From the NCBI GenBank assembly GCA_000493965.1, contig AWNV01000007.1:20576-84575 (forward strand): DNA of 64,000 nucleotides, in the 5' to 3' direction. The position numbers were made by a program, and so were the translations under genes. Below the pieces are notes generated by a model that did not search any database, was not told the origin of the DNA, and worked only from the letters and a program-made list of their open reading frames with translations. Source of the DNA: Candidatus Aminicenans sakinawicola JGI OTU-1. GTDB lineage: Bacteria > Acidobacteriota > Aminicenantia > Aminicenantales > Aminicenantaceae. Shown piece after piece: positions 15,919 through 25,539 of the stretch; the first letter of the stretch is position 1, and every line of letters starts with the position of its first letter.

Positions 15919-16875
15919 ATGGCTGCAAGAAAAGATTTTTATCAGTTAGAAAAAAACATTATCCTTTTAAAGGAGAAGATAGACGATCTCGAAGAAAAAG
16001 AGGAAGCTGGATGGGGAGAAAAGGTTAAACTGTTAAGAAAGAAAATCGAACAGCAGTGGGCTGAGATCAAACCGCAGCTGACACCGTTCAACATTGTCCA
16101 GATTGCACGGCATCCTAAAAGACCGTATACACTGGATTATATAGAATATCTGACTGAAGATTTTATGGAATTCCACGGGGACCGCCGTTCTGGAGACGAC
16201 CCTGCGATAATAGCAGGCTTTGGCTGTTATAAAGGCCAGACAGCAGCTTTCATCGGCCATCAAAAGGGCAGGACAACCCGATTAAGAATTGCCAGAAATT
16301 TTGGTCAGCCTAATCCTGAAGGCTATCGTAAAGCACTGAGGATTATGAGACTTGCTGAAAAATTCGGGTTTCCTGTTATTACACTGATCGATACACCAGG
16401 GGCTTATCCTGGAATCCATGCTGAGGAAAAAGGCCAGGCTGAGGCGATTGCATATAATTTAAAGGAGATTTCAAAGCTTAGGGTTCCTGTGGTTAATGTA
16501 GTTATTGGGGAAGGAGGAAGCGGTGGGGCTTTGGGTATCGGTGTTGGCGATGTACTTTTGATTTTGGAGTATTCATTTTACTCTGTTATTTCTCCTGAAG
16601 GATGTGCGGCAATCCTCTGGAAAGACCAGAGTGCTGTTAATCAGGCTGCAGAAAACTTGAAGTTTTTGGCCAAAGATTTGCTGGAGCTGGGAATTGTTGA
16701 CAAGATTATCCCGGAACCTCCGGGAGGTGCACATATAGATTATAAACAGGTATTCAAGAATGTAGATGAACAGATAAACATGTCTATGAAAAAAATAAAG
16801 CAGAAGTCAATAGAAAACATGCTGGAAGATAGATACCAAAAATTCAGGAAGATAGGAGTTTTCGTCGAGAAATGA
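15919..16875 (+). CDS. accA: Acetyl-CoA carboxylase carboxyltransferase subunit alpha
   Basis: Alpha half of the carboxyltransferase that moves CO2 from carboxybiotin to acetyl-CoA to make malonyl-CoA, the first step of fatty acid synthesis. 318 residues from ATG 15919 (MAARKDFYQLEKNI), the usual AccA length. Family hallmarks are the N-terminal coiled coil, the segment YLTEDFMEFHGDRRSGDDPAI, the oxyanion-type GEGGSGGALGIG, and SPEGCAAILWKD. A TTG at 15904 would extend it by five residues. The stop overlaps the hisS ATG by 4 nt. The beta subunit gene accD is not in this window. Confidence 0.95.
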   Translation: MAARKDFYQLEKNIILLKEKIDDLEEKEEAGWGEKVKLLRKKIEQQWAEIKPQLTPFNIVQIARHPKRPYTLDYIEYLTEDFMEFHGDRRSGDDPAIIAGFGCYKGQTAAFIGHQKGRTTRLRIARNFGQPNPEGYRKALRIMRLAEKFGFPVITLIDTPGAYPGIHAEEKGQAEAIAYNLKEISKLRVPVVNVVIGEGGSGGALGIGVGDVLLILEYSFYSVISPEGCAAILWKDQSAVNQAAENLKFLAKDLLELGIVDKIIPEPPGGAHIDYKQVFKNVDEQINMSMKKIKQKSIENMLEDRYQKFRKIGVFVEK

Positions 16876-18131
16876 CACCAAAGACAAAGAATAAGAAAAT
16901 TTTTGCCATAAAGGGTACGAAAGACATCCTTCCTCAAGAAGCGAGGAAGTGGCAAAAAGTGGAATCAGTTGCCAAGCGAATTTTTGAAGTCTATGGTTAT
17001 CGGGAAATACGGACACCCATATTTGAAGCTACAGAACTTTTCGAGAAAGGTACTGGACAGACAACGGATATTGTTATCAAGGAAATGTATACTTTTACTG
17101 ATAAAGGGGGACGTTCTCTGACGCTGCGGCCGGAGTATACCCCTTCGGTAGTGCGTGCCATCATTGAAAACAGGTTGTATCTTCAACCTCAACCACAGAG
17201 GTTTTATTTCATGGGCCCTATGTTCCGGTATGATAAACCTCAAAAAGGGCGTTACCGCCAGTTTCATCAGATAGACATTGAAGTTTTCGGTGAGAAGGAT
17301 CCGGCTATTGATGCTGAAATAGTAGAGATGGCAGCTCGTCTCTTTAAAGAGTTAAATGTTGTTGACGTGGAAATCCTGGTAAATTCCGTTGGCTGCAGGA
17401 ACTGTCGGCCTCCCTATCTTGAAGAATTAAGACGGAAGGCTGGTGAATACATAGGCCAGCTTTGTGCGGACTGTCAGAGGAAAGTTGTAACAAATCCTTT
17501 AAGAATTTTTGACTGCAAAGTTGAACTCTGTAATGAAATTTCACGCAGCTTTCCTAATATCATTGATTATCTCTGTCCGGAGTGTGAGGAACATTTCAGC
17601 AGGTTTTGTTCCTGCCTGGATCTTTACGGAATAAAATATACTGTAGAGCCCCGCCTGGTTCGCGGGCTGGATTATTACACAAAAACTGCATTTGAATTTG
17701 TTTCATCGAAATTAGGGGCCCAGGATGCTGTTCTTGGCGGAGGCAGATATGATGATATGATGAAAGCATTTGGGGGTCCAGAAATATGTGGCATCGGTTT
17801 TGCCATGGGACTGGAAAGATTTATTTCGGTTGTCCCTTTCGAAGAAAAGAAGGAGGATTTCCTTTATTTAGCCCACATGGGTGATAGGGCAAAAAAAGCG
17901 GGAATGGAATTAGCCAGATTCTTGAGGCAGAAGGGGATAGAATGCCTTATTGAGTACAAAGAGCGGAGCCTTAAGAATCAAATAAGCCGTGCCAATAAGC
18001 TGGGAGCAAAATGGGTCTTGATTGTGGGAGAGGAAGAAGTGAAAAAAGGCCGTTATCAGCTTAAAAATATGGCTACTGGCTTACAGGAAGAGATTACTAA
18101 GGAAGAAATGCCTAGCATTCTTTTAGCTTAG
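16872..18131 (+). CDS. hisS: Histidyl-tRNA synthetase
   Basis: Class II synthetase charging tRNA-His. The 419-residue product starts with the HisRS-typical IKGTKDILPQE. It then has motif 2 (FYFMGPMFRYDKPQKGRYRQFHQ), the histidine-specific LVRGLDYYTKTAFEF and motif 3 (GIGFAMGLERF), and the C-terminal anticodon-binding domain (about 325-419). The insertion region carries two CxxC pairs (NCRPP upstream, then QLCADC and YLCPEC), suggesting a zinc-binding insert. It overlaps accA by 4 nt and is followed 16 nt later by aspS, so the three genes form one operon. Confidence 0.96.
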   Translation: MTPKTKNKKIFAIKGTKDILPQEARKWQKVESVAKRIFEVYGYREIRTPIFEATELFEKGTGQTTDIVIKEMYTFTDKGGRSLTLRPEYTPSVVRAIIENRLYLQPQPQRFYFMGPMFRYDKPQKGRYRQFHQIDIEVFGEKDPAIDAEIVEMAARLFKELNVVDVEILVNSVGCRNCRPPYLEELRRKAGEYIGQLCADCQRKVVTNPLRIFDCKVELCNEISRSFPNIIDYLCPECEEHFSRFCSCLDLYGIKYTVEPRLVRGLDYYTKTAFEFVSSKLGAQDAVLGGGRYDDMMKAFGGPEICGIGFAMGLERFISVVPFEEKKEDFLYLAHMGDRAKKAGMELARFLRQKGIECLIEYKERSLKNQISRANKLGAKWVLIVGEEEVKKGRYQLKNMATGLQEEITKEEMPSILLA

Positions 18132-18147
18132 TAAAAGGATAGAACAA

Positions 18148-19914
18148 ATGGGGTGCGACACATTGTCAGATTGGAGGCGAACAGTCTATTGTGGTGCTCT
18201 GCGAAGGAAAGATGCCGGCAGGGAAGTGACCCTTCTCGGTTGGGTCAACAGACAGAGAGACATAGGGAATTTAGTTTTTCTCGACCTTAGGGATAGAGAG
18301 GGGTTGGCCCAGATTGTTGTGACTTCTGAGAACACAGGGCTTTTGGAGAAAGCAAAGACAATCAGGATGGAATATGTGATTGGAATAAAGGGAGTTGTGA
18401 GGAAGCGGGAGGAGTGTTCCATAAATCCCAATCTTCCAACAGGAGAGATAGAAGTTGAGGCAAAAGAGCTTAAAGTTCTGAGCGTGTCTAGAGTCCCTCC
18501 TTTTGTGATTTCTGACCCTCCTAATGCGACTGAAGAGCTCCGTTTTAAGTACAGATACCTGGATTTGAGAAGACCCTCCATGCAGCGCAGTATAAAGCTG
18601 AGGCATCAGGCAGTACTCTGCATCCGCAATTTCCTGAGCAGCGAAGGTTTTTACGAGGTTGAGACTCCATTTCTTACTAAATCGACTCCAGAAGGAGCCA
18701 GGGATTACCTTGTGCCTAGCCGGGTGTATAAGGGGAAGTTTTTTGCTTTGCCTCAATCTCCCCAGATTTTTAAGCAGATCCTTATGATTTCGGGGCTTGA
18801 CCGTTATTTCCAAATTGTGCGCTGTTTCCGGGATGAAGATTTAAGAGCAGACCGCCAGCCCGAGTTTACTCAGATCGACCTGGAAATGAGTTTCATAGAC
18901 AGGGAAGAGATTTTTCAAATAGTAGAAGCCATGATGGCTTCGGTTTTTAAAATTATCGGTATAAAGGTTGATGTGCCATTTGCCAGACTCACCTATAAAG
19001 AGAGTATGGAAGCATACGGGACTGACAAGCCTGATCTGCGTTCTGGGATGAAGATAGAGGACTTAACGGAAATTGCTGCCAGAGTCGATTCAGATGTTAT
19101 AAAAAGCTCGCTCTCTGCAGGCGGTGTATTAATGGGAATAGCCGTGGAAAAAGGAGAAAGTTTTTCCAGAAGCCGGCTTGAAAAGCTCAATCAGAATGCA
19201 AAAGTCCCTGGAGGAAAAGGTATTATCTGGATAAAAAAGCCAGAAGGGTTTAAGTCTTCCTTGAGAATGGCAGAAAAAGATATCGATTTGATCTGGCAAA
19301 AAATGAATGTGGGAAAGGAAGATTTAGTTTTGCTGATTGCTGATAAGAAAAAGACCGTATTAAAGATATTGGGGGAAATCCGCCGGTCTCTTATTTCTGA
19401 GCAGTACAAAGAACCAGAATTATTTAAGTTCGCATGGGTGACAGACTTCCCGCTTTTTGAATGGAGCGAAGATGAAAATCGTCTTGTCTCAATGCATCAT
19501 CCTTTCACTTCTCCTTGGGAGAAGGATACGGAGTTATTGGAGAAAGAACCTCTTCGTGTGAGAGCGAAATCATATGACCTTATTCTTAATGGGATAGAAA
19601 TAGGAGGGGGATCGATCCGCATTCATAACTTTGACCTTCAAGAAAAGGTGTTCAGGACTCTCGGCCTAGATGAAAGGGAGGTCCAGGAAAAATTCGGGTT
19701 TTTCCTGGAAGCTCTTTCTTATGGGACACCTCCTCACGGTGGAATTGCTCTTGGAGTGGATCGTATTGTCATGTTACTTGCAGGCCAGGATTCTATCCGC
19801 GACGTCATTCCTTTTCCCAAGACAACGAGCTCGTTGTGTCTGCTCACAAATTCTCCTTCAGAGGTTGATCCAAAGCAGCTCAAGGATCTCGGATTGAAGA
19901 AATCTGACAGATAA
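18148..19914 (+). CDS. aspS: Aspartyl-tRNA synthetase
   Basis: Class IIb synthetase charging tRNA-Asp. 588 residues, the bacterial-type length, with the N-terminal OB-fold anticodon-binding domain (about 20-120; VTLLGWVNRQRDIGNLVFLDLRD). It also has motif 2 (FRDEDLRADRQPEFTQIDLEMSF), the bacterial GAD insertion (about 300-410) and motif 3 (GIALGVDRIVMLL). Bacterial-type AspRS of this length may be discriminating or non-discriminating; because GlnRS and AsnA are also encoded, either is possible. Last gene of the accA operon. Confidence 0.96.
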   Translation: MGCDTLSDWRRTVYCGALRRKDAGREVTLLGWVNRQRDIGNLVFLDLRDREGLAQIVVTSENTGLLEKAKTIRMEYVIGIKGVVRKREECSINPNLPTGEIEVEAKELKVLSVSRVPPFVISDPPNATEELRFKYRYLDLRRPSMQRSIKLRHQAVLCIRNFLSSEGFYEVETPFLTKSTPEGARDYLVPSRVYKGKFFALPQSPQIFKQILMISGLDRYFQIVRCFRDEDLRADRQPEFTQIDLEMSFIDREEIFQIVEAMMASVFKIIGIKVDVPFARLTYKESMEAYGTDKPDLRSGMKIEDLTEIAARVDSDVIKSSLSAGGVLMGIAVEKGESFSRSRLEKLNQNAKVPGGKGIIWIKKPEGFKSSLRMAEKDIDLIWQKMNVGKEDLVLLIADKKKTVLKILGEIRRSLISEQYKEPELFKFAWVTDFPLFEWSEDENRLVSMHHPFTSPWEKDTELLEKEPLRVRAKSYDLILNGIEIGGGSIRIHNFDLQEKVFRTLGLDEREVQEKFGFFLEALSYGTPPHGGIALGVDRIVMLLAGQDSIRDVIPFPKTTSSLCLLTNSPSEVDPKQLKDLGLKKSDR

Positions 19915-19928
19915 GAAGAAGAGGAAAA

Positions 19929-19992
19929 GATGAATTTGAGAGTATGGCTGTGCTCCACTCAGATTTTTTAACGCCATCTCCTCAAATTCATC
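19929..19992. repeat. Inverted repeat downstream of aspS
   Basis: Arms GATGAATTTGAG (19929-19940) and CTCAAATTCATC (19981-19992) are perfect 12-bp complements with a 40-bp spacer. The spacer contains TTTTTT. It lies between the convergent ends of aspS and the kinase-like gene and could act as a transcription end structure. Confidence 0.5.
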
Positions 19993-20066
19993 CACTCTCA
20001 GATGTTCTATCTAAGTCCTGATTATTGTGATAAGCCGATCAGGGCTAATTATTCAGGAGTGGTTTA

Positions 20067-22577
20067 CTACGTTGTCTTCAGGCGCCTTGTTTCAGTTATG
20101 AACGTCCCGATCAAGGCAGCAAATGTGAATAAAAAGACTCTCCATAGAGCTGTGACTGCAGTATTGCCCAGAAGGGCTGTAAGCAGCTCACCTTCTCCTG
20201 TGAATACAATCAACAGCACTGTGCTTACTACGGCATGAAAGAGACCTGTTAGGGCTCCGCTGATTGCCCCCATTGTCATTCGTTTTGAGAAGGCAGCACC
20301 TCCTGCCCATACAGAAGTCCCAGCAGCCGTGAAAATAGGGAACCAGAGAGCAATCCACCAGATATTGCCGAATTTGGGTAGATGACCTGTACATTGAAGG
20401 TATACTACTTCGGTTAAAGCTAGAAATACAGTTCCTGTAAGCACACAGAGAGGTAAGTGCCAGGTTCTAGGTTTTAGGCCGGATCGAAGCTTGCTGCGTT
20501 GGCGGATGCGCCGGCCTATAGTCAGGGGATAATTGTAGAATAAGTCAAAGAAGGTATGTTCCAGAAGAGCCCCTCTCTCCCCAAAGACAGGCACGATATG
20601 TGCGGCTCCGGTTGCCCAATGTCCAGCCATGAATCGGGCGAGGTCTGGATAGCGGTATGCCATCTGTATCGGAAAAGCAAGATAACCGATATATTTGAGG
20701 AAACTTAAATAAAATGCGATGTTGTAATCTTTGAAATTGCGTTCGTGTAAAACAAGAAAAGACACATAAAAACCTCGAACAAGCGAGCCGGGCGATATCG
20801 GAATAACTTGAAAAAGACCCAGAATAATGCCTGCGTGTACAGAAGCCGCCTGCCACGAGAGTTCCGGGTGCAGATTTACATAAGTAAAGGCAACGATAAT
20901 TGAGACTATTTGTGTTATAGGTACTGTGCAGATATGAACAGCTAGGCTTTTAAGGTATTTCTGGATAAAAGGCTCCTTTATCTGGGAATTGATTCTTGCT
21001 GCCTCTTCAGTGCTCAGGATTCCGTTGTTATGTCCTGTAGAGACCAATTCACGCAGCCATCGTTCTCGGGCATGGGCTTTGAAATAGAGCCGTAAAGGTC
21101 TTGCAAATATGTAATCAAGTGACTGTAATGCAAAGCGGCGGTCTGAAAAAAATCGGTGCATCTTTGCAGGTAATATTGAAAGCGGCAGGTGTCCAAGAAA
21201 TCTCGCAGGATGTCCGGCCAGCTTTTTTGCCCGTTTGGCATCGACACGTCCTGTCCTGTGCCAGCGGATTAGAATCTCAGCAATGCGGCTTCTTCCGGCG
21301 CGCCGGAAATAGTCGAGGCTGGTAAACAAGCGTGCTAAGTGATGTCTGTAATTTTCTTTCCCCCACAGCCTGCGCACAAAATATCCAAGAATTGGAATAA
21401 GACCGAGGAAGTAGAAGATCAGGGTTAGAAACTTATTATGAACTAATCTGTTTAAGGTTTTTTTATCGATTATGTTCCGGATCTTCCAGCTTTTTATACT
21501 GCTGTCCATGATGGATGCCCACAGTTTCCTGCTGTAGATCAGTTTAAAATGATGATGTGTGATATCGGGTAGTGAGCTGCGGTAAGACTTGTCTGCCTCT
21601 TTAAGCTCCTCCATGGCATCTTGCATTCCTGTAAAAGTTTCTGGATTGTTATTCACAAAATTCTGCAGTTTGTCTATGCTTCCGCGGTCAAACTGAACTA
21701 AACTGCCCCGGCCGATGCCTTTGAAGATGAGTTTAAAGTCAGCAGGGCACATAGGAAGAAAAGGAAGAATGGCAAGGCCGGCACGGAAATCCACTGCCAC
21801 TAGCCCAGCTTCAGGAGCAGGATCGCTCTCAGTTTGCTTAAGTACATTAGGCTGGCTTTTGAGTGTCCACCATTCATACTGGCGGGCCAGTTCTACAGCG
21901 CCCATTTCATGTAACAAATCAACAAGCTGGGCCATAAAAATCCGTTTTGAGCGGTACTCTGGGGAACCAGCCCCTTCCCCGGAATCTCCTGCTTTCCATT
22001 TCCGCCTGGCATCCAGGTTGTCGTCTACCTCGAGATGCCACACGCGGCCGTCGATCCACTCGCTGATTTCTCCACAGCTCCCGAGAACAGGGTCAATGAA
22101 GGTTGCCAGAATATTGACTACAACCTTTTCTGAACCAAAGTATGTTTTCGCTCCCTGCCGGATAAGTTTCTGCCAAAGAGCACCTGCACGGGCAGCGTCA
22201 GGATTGACCTGGAGGGAAAATGGGCCCTGAAAGCCAAGGGCATAAATCACGTTTCGGTATAATTTTGAGAACCCAGTCGGAGGAATGAGAATTTTCATAG
22301 CATAGGTATGGCCCGGATGAATGCCTTCAAGCTGGCCGTCAGCAGATTCAATACTCAGGATTTTTGCCTTGTAAACCTGGCCTGCATAGCCCCCGCCTAT
22401 AAATTTTTCTACTTCTAATTTTAAATGTCCTGTGTTTGCGGGAACGATTCCTTTGACTTCATAAGAGAACTGTGTCCCTGGTTCATATCGCTGGATGCGC
22501 ATGGGGCGCAGGATTTTCTGTTCCTGGAAAGTCTCTGTTAATTCCCTTATAGTCTGAATCGAATATTCTATTTCCAT
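20067..22577 (-). CDS. Kinase-like domain fused to a large membrane domain
   Basis: 836 residues. The N-terminal part resembles a protein-kinase-like (ABC1/UbiB or Ser/Thr-kinase) fold: glycine loop GGGYAGQVYKAK (61-72), a lysine in YAMKIL (K95), and a later LKSQPNVL...LVAVDFRAGLA that recalls the catalytic and DFG segments. The catalytic Asp is not obvious and DFG reads DFR, so it may be a pseudokinase. From about 395 onward there are several hydrophobic segments, including a multi-pass region around 540-720 and four more helices at the C-terminus (about 720-825). No named family recognised. More GC-rich than its surroundings; single gene, divergent from the Met-sulfoxide reductase gene. Confidence 0.75.
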   Translation of the reverse strand: MEIEYSIQTIRELTETFQEQKILRPMRIQRYEPGTQFSYEVKGIVPANTGHLKLEVEKFIGGGYAGQVYKAKILSIESADGQLEGIHPGHTYAMKILIPPTGFSKLYRNVIYALGFQGPFSLQVNPDAARAGALWQKLIRQGAKTYFGSEKVVVNILATFIDPVLGSCGEISEWIDGRVWHLEVDDNLDARRKWKAGDSGEGAGSPEYRSKRIFMAQLVDLLHEMGAVELARQYEWWTLKSQPNVLKQTESDPAPEAGLVAVDFRAGLAILPFLPMCPADFKLIFKGIGRGSLVQFDRGSIDKLQNFVNNNPETFTGMQDAMEELKEADKSYRSSLPDITHHHFKLIYSRKLWASIMDSSIKSWKIRNIIDKKTLNRLVHNKFLTLIFYFLGLIPILGYFVRRLWGKENYRHHLARLFTSLDYFRRAGRSRIAEILIRWHRTGRVDAKRAKKLAGHPARFLGHLPLSILPAKMHRFFSDRRFALQSLDYIFARPLRLYFKAHARERWLRELVSTGHNNGILSTEEAARINSQIKEPFIQKYLKSLAVHICTVPITQIVSIIVAFTYVNLHPELSWQAASVHAGIILGLFQVIPISPGSLVRGFYVSFLVLHERNFKDYNIAFYLSFLKYIGYLAFPIQMAYRYPDLARFMAGHWATGAAHIVPVFGERGALLEHTFFDLFYNYPLTIGRRIRQRSKLRSGLKPRTWHLPLCVLTGTVFLALTEVVYLQCTGHLPKFGNIWWIALWFPIFTAAGTSVWAGGAAFSKRMTMGAISGALTGLFHAVVSTVLLIVFTGEGELLTALLGNTAVTALWRVFLFTFAALIGTFITETRRLKTT

Positions 22578-22788
22578 GATGTTTTCAATCGTGCAAGCTC
22601 ATTTTCGTTTTTTTCGTTTGTGAGTTGGGGTAAAAACAAGGTAATTTTCCATTCAATATTAGACTTTTTTTCCATATTGTCTCCTGCAATATTTAAACAT
22701 TCAATTGAGTATAAATCAAATTGTTTAAGGAAGTAACATAATAAGCACTCGTTATGTTTGCAGGCAGAGATACATATTTTGTTTTGTC

Positions 22789-22817
22789 TTGAATTTGAAT
22801 CTTGTATTAAGTATAAG
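22789..22817 (+). promoter_or_regulatory. Promoter ending just before the fRMsr start
   Basis: TTGAAT (22789-22794), 17-nt spacer, TATAAG (22812-22817). The ATG of the gene follows 6 nt later (22824), so transcription would begin at or next to the start codon (leaderless mRNA). Confidence 0.5.
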
Positions 22818-22823
22818 TATTGT

Positions 22824-23288
22824 ATGAGCCGTAAAGAAGATAGGTATAAATGGGCAGCGAGCCAGGTGCGCTCCAAGGTTAAACACCATGTGGATACTGT
22901 GTCTACACTCGCTAATACAGCAGCAATTCTTAAGGAGAAGTGTACTAACTTTTTCTGGGTTGGCTTCTACTTTTTCCTTGAAGACTGTCTTGTATTAGGC
23001 CCTTTTCAGGGGCCGCCGGCCTGTGCAAAGTTGGGGCTGGATAAAGGGGTCTGTGCTGCTGCCGCCTCGAAGAAAAGCACAATCATTGTGCCTAATGTAC
23101 GTCAGTTCCCCGGTCATGTGGCCTGTGACAGCCGATCTAAATCGGAAATCGTTGTCCCTGTATTTGATAAAAATGGGGCTTTAAGAGCACTCCTTGATGT
23201 GGACAGTGAGAAGCCGGGTGATTTTGACCAGACGGATAGGCAGGGATTAGAAACTATTGCCTCCTTACTGTCATCAATATGGACTTAA
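22824..23288 (+). CDS. msrC: Free methionine-(R)-sulfoxide reductase, GAF type
   Basis: Cytosolic GAF-domain enzyme that reduces free methionine-(R)-sulfoxide. The 154-residue product matches the family throughout: FFWVGFYFF, LVLGPFQGPPAC, KGVCAAAA, FPGHVACDS and SEIVVPVF. The three redox cysteines C67, C77 and C101 have the same spacing (10 and 24) as the known C84/C94/C118 of the E. coli enzyme. The start at ATG 22824 is preferred over an upstream in-frame codon (22758) because it matches the family N-terminus and follows a promoter-like sequence. Single gene ahead of lptD. Confidence 0.92.
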   Translation: MSRKEDRYKWAASQVRSKVKHHVDTVSTLANTAAILKEKCTNFFWVGFYFFLEDCLVLGPFQGPPACAKLGLDKGVCAAAASKKSTIIVPNVRQFPGHVACDSRSKSEIVVPVFDKNGALRALLDVDSEKPGDFDQTDRQGLETIASLLSSIWT

Positions 23289-23360
23289 TATGAAATTGCA
23301 GTGCTTCCTTTGGCCGTTTAAAATGAGATATAATTGGAAAATGCTGGAAAAGGCCTCGTG

Positions 23361-25496
23361 ATGAAAAGAAAAATAACTCCAGTTTGTGTGTTAATTTGTA
23401 TTTTGATCTGGGGAAATTTTTCGTTTAGCCAGGAGGATTCTATTTCTGGAGAAATTAAATTAATAGCACATTATAAAGAGAGGCTTAAAGAGTGGATTAT
23501 TGCGACAGGCAATGTTGAGATTTATTACAAGAGCGTTAAATTATTTGCCGACAGCGTTAAATTGAATACAGAAACTAAAGATGTAACGGCTGAAGGCAAT
23601 GTAGTGATTCAATTGCCCAATGAGAACATTAGTGGTGAAAAGGCCAGCTTTAATTTAGATTCTTCAATAGGAGAAATTAAAAAAGTCCATGGTATGATAC
23701 AGCCCACCATATTTTACGAAGCAGAATCTCTCGAAAGGAAAAGTGAAAGTGTCTATCATTTTCAGAAAGCATGGATAACATCTTGCACTCAGCCTGTCCC
23801 GCGATGGAAATTTTCCTGTTCTAAGGCAGATTTCAAGAAAAATGATTACATGAAAATGTGGAGTTCTGTGTTATTTATAAAGAAAGTTCCGGTTTTTTAT
23901 TTTCCTTATATGAGATATCCTCTCAATGAGGAAAGGGCAACCGGTTTTTTGATGCCTCAATTGGGATATTCGGGTATAAAGGGACTTACTTATTCGCAGA
24001 GCTTCTACTGGGCGATAAGAAGAAACATGGATGCTACCTTAAATTTAAATTATTACTCGGAAAAAGGTTTGGGAGGAGGACTCGAATACCGTTATCTATT
24101 TCCTGAGGGAACAGGCGGCCAGTTAAACCTGTATTATTTCAATTTTAAAAACACTCTCGATCAGGAAGAGCAACCTAGTGCTTATATTTTTCGCTTCAAA
24201 CATAACCAATCTCTTCCTCTCAACTTTAAGCTTGTGGCCGATGTTGACTATCAAAGTTCTTTTGATTTTTTAAGACAGTTCGACGACAACTTCGTGCGGG
24301 CCGTCGTTTCAAATAGGAGTTCCCAAGTATATCTATCCAGGTCCTGGTCTTATTTTAATATGAGTGCCAGGGCTTCAAGGTTTGAAACATATTTTATGAA
24401 CCAGGATAATTCAATAATCAGATACTATCTGCCGCAGATAGGTTTCAGTTCTTCCCAAATAAAGATCTTTTCCCCATTATATTTTTCTTTTTCTTCGTCT
24501 TTTACGCGATGGGAATATGGATGGGAGTCTGATTATGAAAATAACATCCAGAAAAGCTCACAGAGTTTTGCAATTAATCCTGAGTTCACATTCCCTTTTA
24601 CAGCAGTTCCCTGGTTTACGCTGAATTCTTCGATTTCTTCCAATATTAATTATTATTTTAATAGCTATGCACTCAACACTAAAACAGTAGTTGATGAACC
24701 GATTTTAAGCCACAAGCATGCTCTCAACTTTGAATTTAGTGGGCCTGTCTTTTATAAAATATTTTTTGGGGCTGATAAAATGCCAAGGCTGAAGCATATT
24801 ATTGAGCCCTTTGTGACATATCGCTACGAAACCCCGGTTGCTTCTTCTGACAGGATTATTACTCCAAGCGGTTACTATTTTCGATATCATGAAGTCACTT
24901 ACGGGTTAACAAACCGTTTTTTGCTCAAGCAGGATGAGATGACAAAGGAAATTTTTGTTCTGGGGATATCACAAACGTATTATCTGCTTCCAGAAGAAAG
25001 CCCTTTAAGCCGTTTCCTGGTTAACAATGAAATACCGCGGTTTACAGATATAAGCAGTTATTTAAGATATTACCCCAAGGAAAAATACAGTATTGATGTC
25101 TCTGCTGGCTTCAACCCCTATTATAAGACTCTTTCCAGCGTTCGAATGGGAGCCAACTTTGGAGTGCCAGAGGATCCTTTATTTCTAAGTGTAAATTGGT
25201 ACAAAAGCATCAACTCCTATTACAAGGATATATGGTATGACCGTCACCAGATAAGCTGTTTTGGTGGGGCAAAGATTACCCCCCTTTCCATGGAAGCTAT
25301 GGCTGAAGTGGATTTTAATATTCAGGAGAAAAAGCTTCTTTATTCTGCTTTTTCTCTGATTTACCATTATCAATGCCTTGATTTTTCTGCAGATGTTAAA
25401 GTATTTTATTTTCGTGAAAAACCAGAGATGTACTTCAGAATCTCTATAGGATTAGGCAACATCGGAAAGTCAACAGATTTTCTTGGAGGCTTGTGA
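23361..25496 (+). CDS. lptD: LPS-assembly outer membrane protein LptD
   Basis: Outer-membrane beta-barrel that inserts lipopolysaccharide in the outer leaflet, together with LptE. The start at ATG 23361 begins a signal peptide (MKRKITPVCVLICILIW, cleavage after FS near residue 22). Residues ~30-120 form the OstA/LptA-like jellyroll (ATGNVEIYYKSVKLFADSVKLN... VTAEGNVVIQLPNENISGEKASF). After WITSCTQPVPRWKFSC comes the barrel of about 26 amphipathic strands, rich in Tyr and Phe. At 711 residues it is of normal length. Its presence implies this organism makes LPS, which fits the glycosyltransferase and heptose genes downstream. Confidence 0.93.
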   Translation: MKRKITPVCVLICILIWGNFSFSQEDSISGEIKLIAHYKERLKEWIIATGNVEIYYKSVKLFADSVKLNTETKDVTAEGNVVIQLPNENISGEKASFNLDSSIGEIKKVHGMIQPTIFYEAESLERKSESVYHFQKAWITSCTQPVPRWKFSCSKADFKKNDYMKMWSSVLFIKKVPVFYFPYMRYPLNEERATGFLMPQLGYSGIKGLTYSQSFYWAIRRNMDATLNLNYYSEKGLGGGLEYRYLFPEGTGGQLNLYYFNFKNTLDQEEQPSAYIFRFKHNQSLPLNFKLVADVDYQSSFDFLRQFDDNFVRAVVSNRSSQVYLSRSWSYFNMSARASRFETYFMNQDNSIIRYYLPQIGFSSSQIKIFSPLYFSFSSSFTRWEYGWESDYENNIQKSSQSFAINPEFTFPFTAVPWFTLNSSISSNINYYFNSYALNTKTVVDEPILSHKHALNFEFSGPVFYKIFFGADKMPRLKHIIEPFVTYRYETPVASSDRIITPSGYYFRYHEVTYGLTNRFLLKQDEMTKEIFVLGISQTYYLLPEESPLSRFLVNNEIPRFTDISSYLRYYPKEKYSIDVSAGFNPYYKTLSSVRMGANFGVPEDPLFLSVNWYKSINSYYKDIWYDRHQISCFGGAKITPLSMEAMAEVDFNIQEKKLLYSAFSLIYHYQCLDFSADVKVFYFREKPEMYFRISIGLGNIGKSTDFLGGL

Positions 25497-25539
25497 TTCT
25501 GAAGAACCGGGAGCGATCCCCATTTTTCAAGGAGGATAA

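Noticed and set aside
21715..22230. 171-residue plus-strand frame opposite the kinase-like gene
   Set aside because: It lies entirely inside the coding frame of the 836-residue minus-strand gene, has low-complexity Ser/Arg-rich sequence, and no ribosome site or family match.
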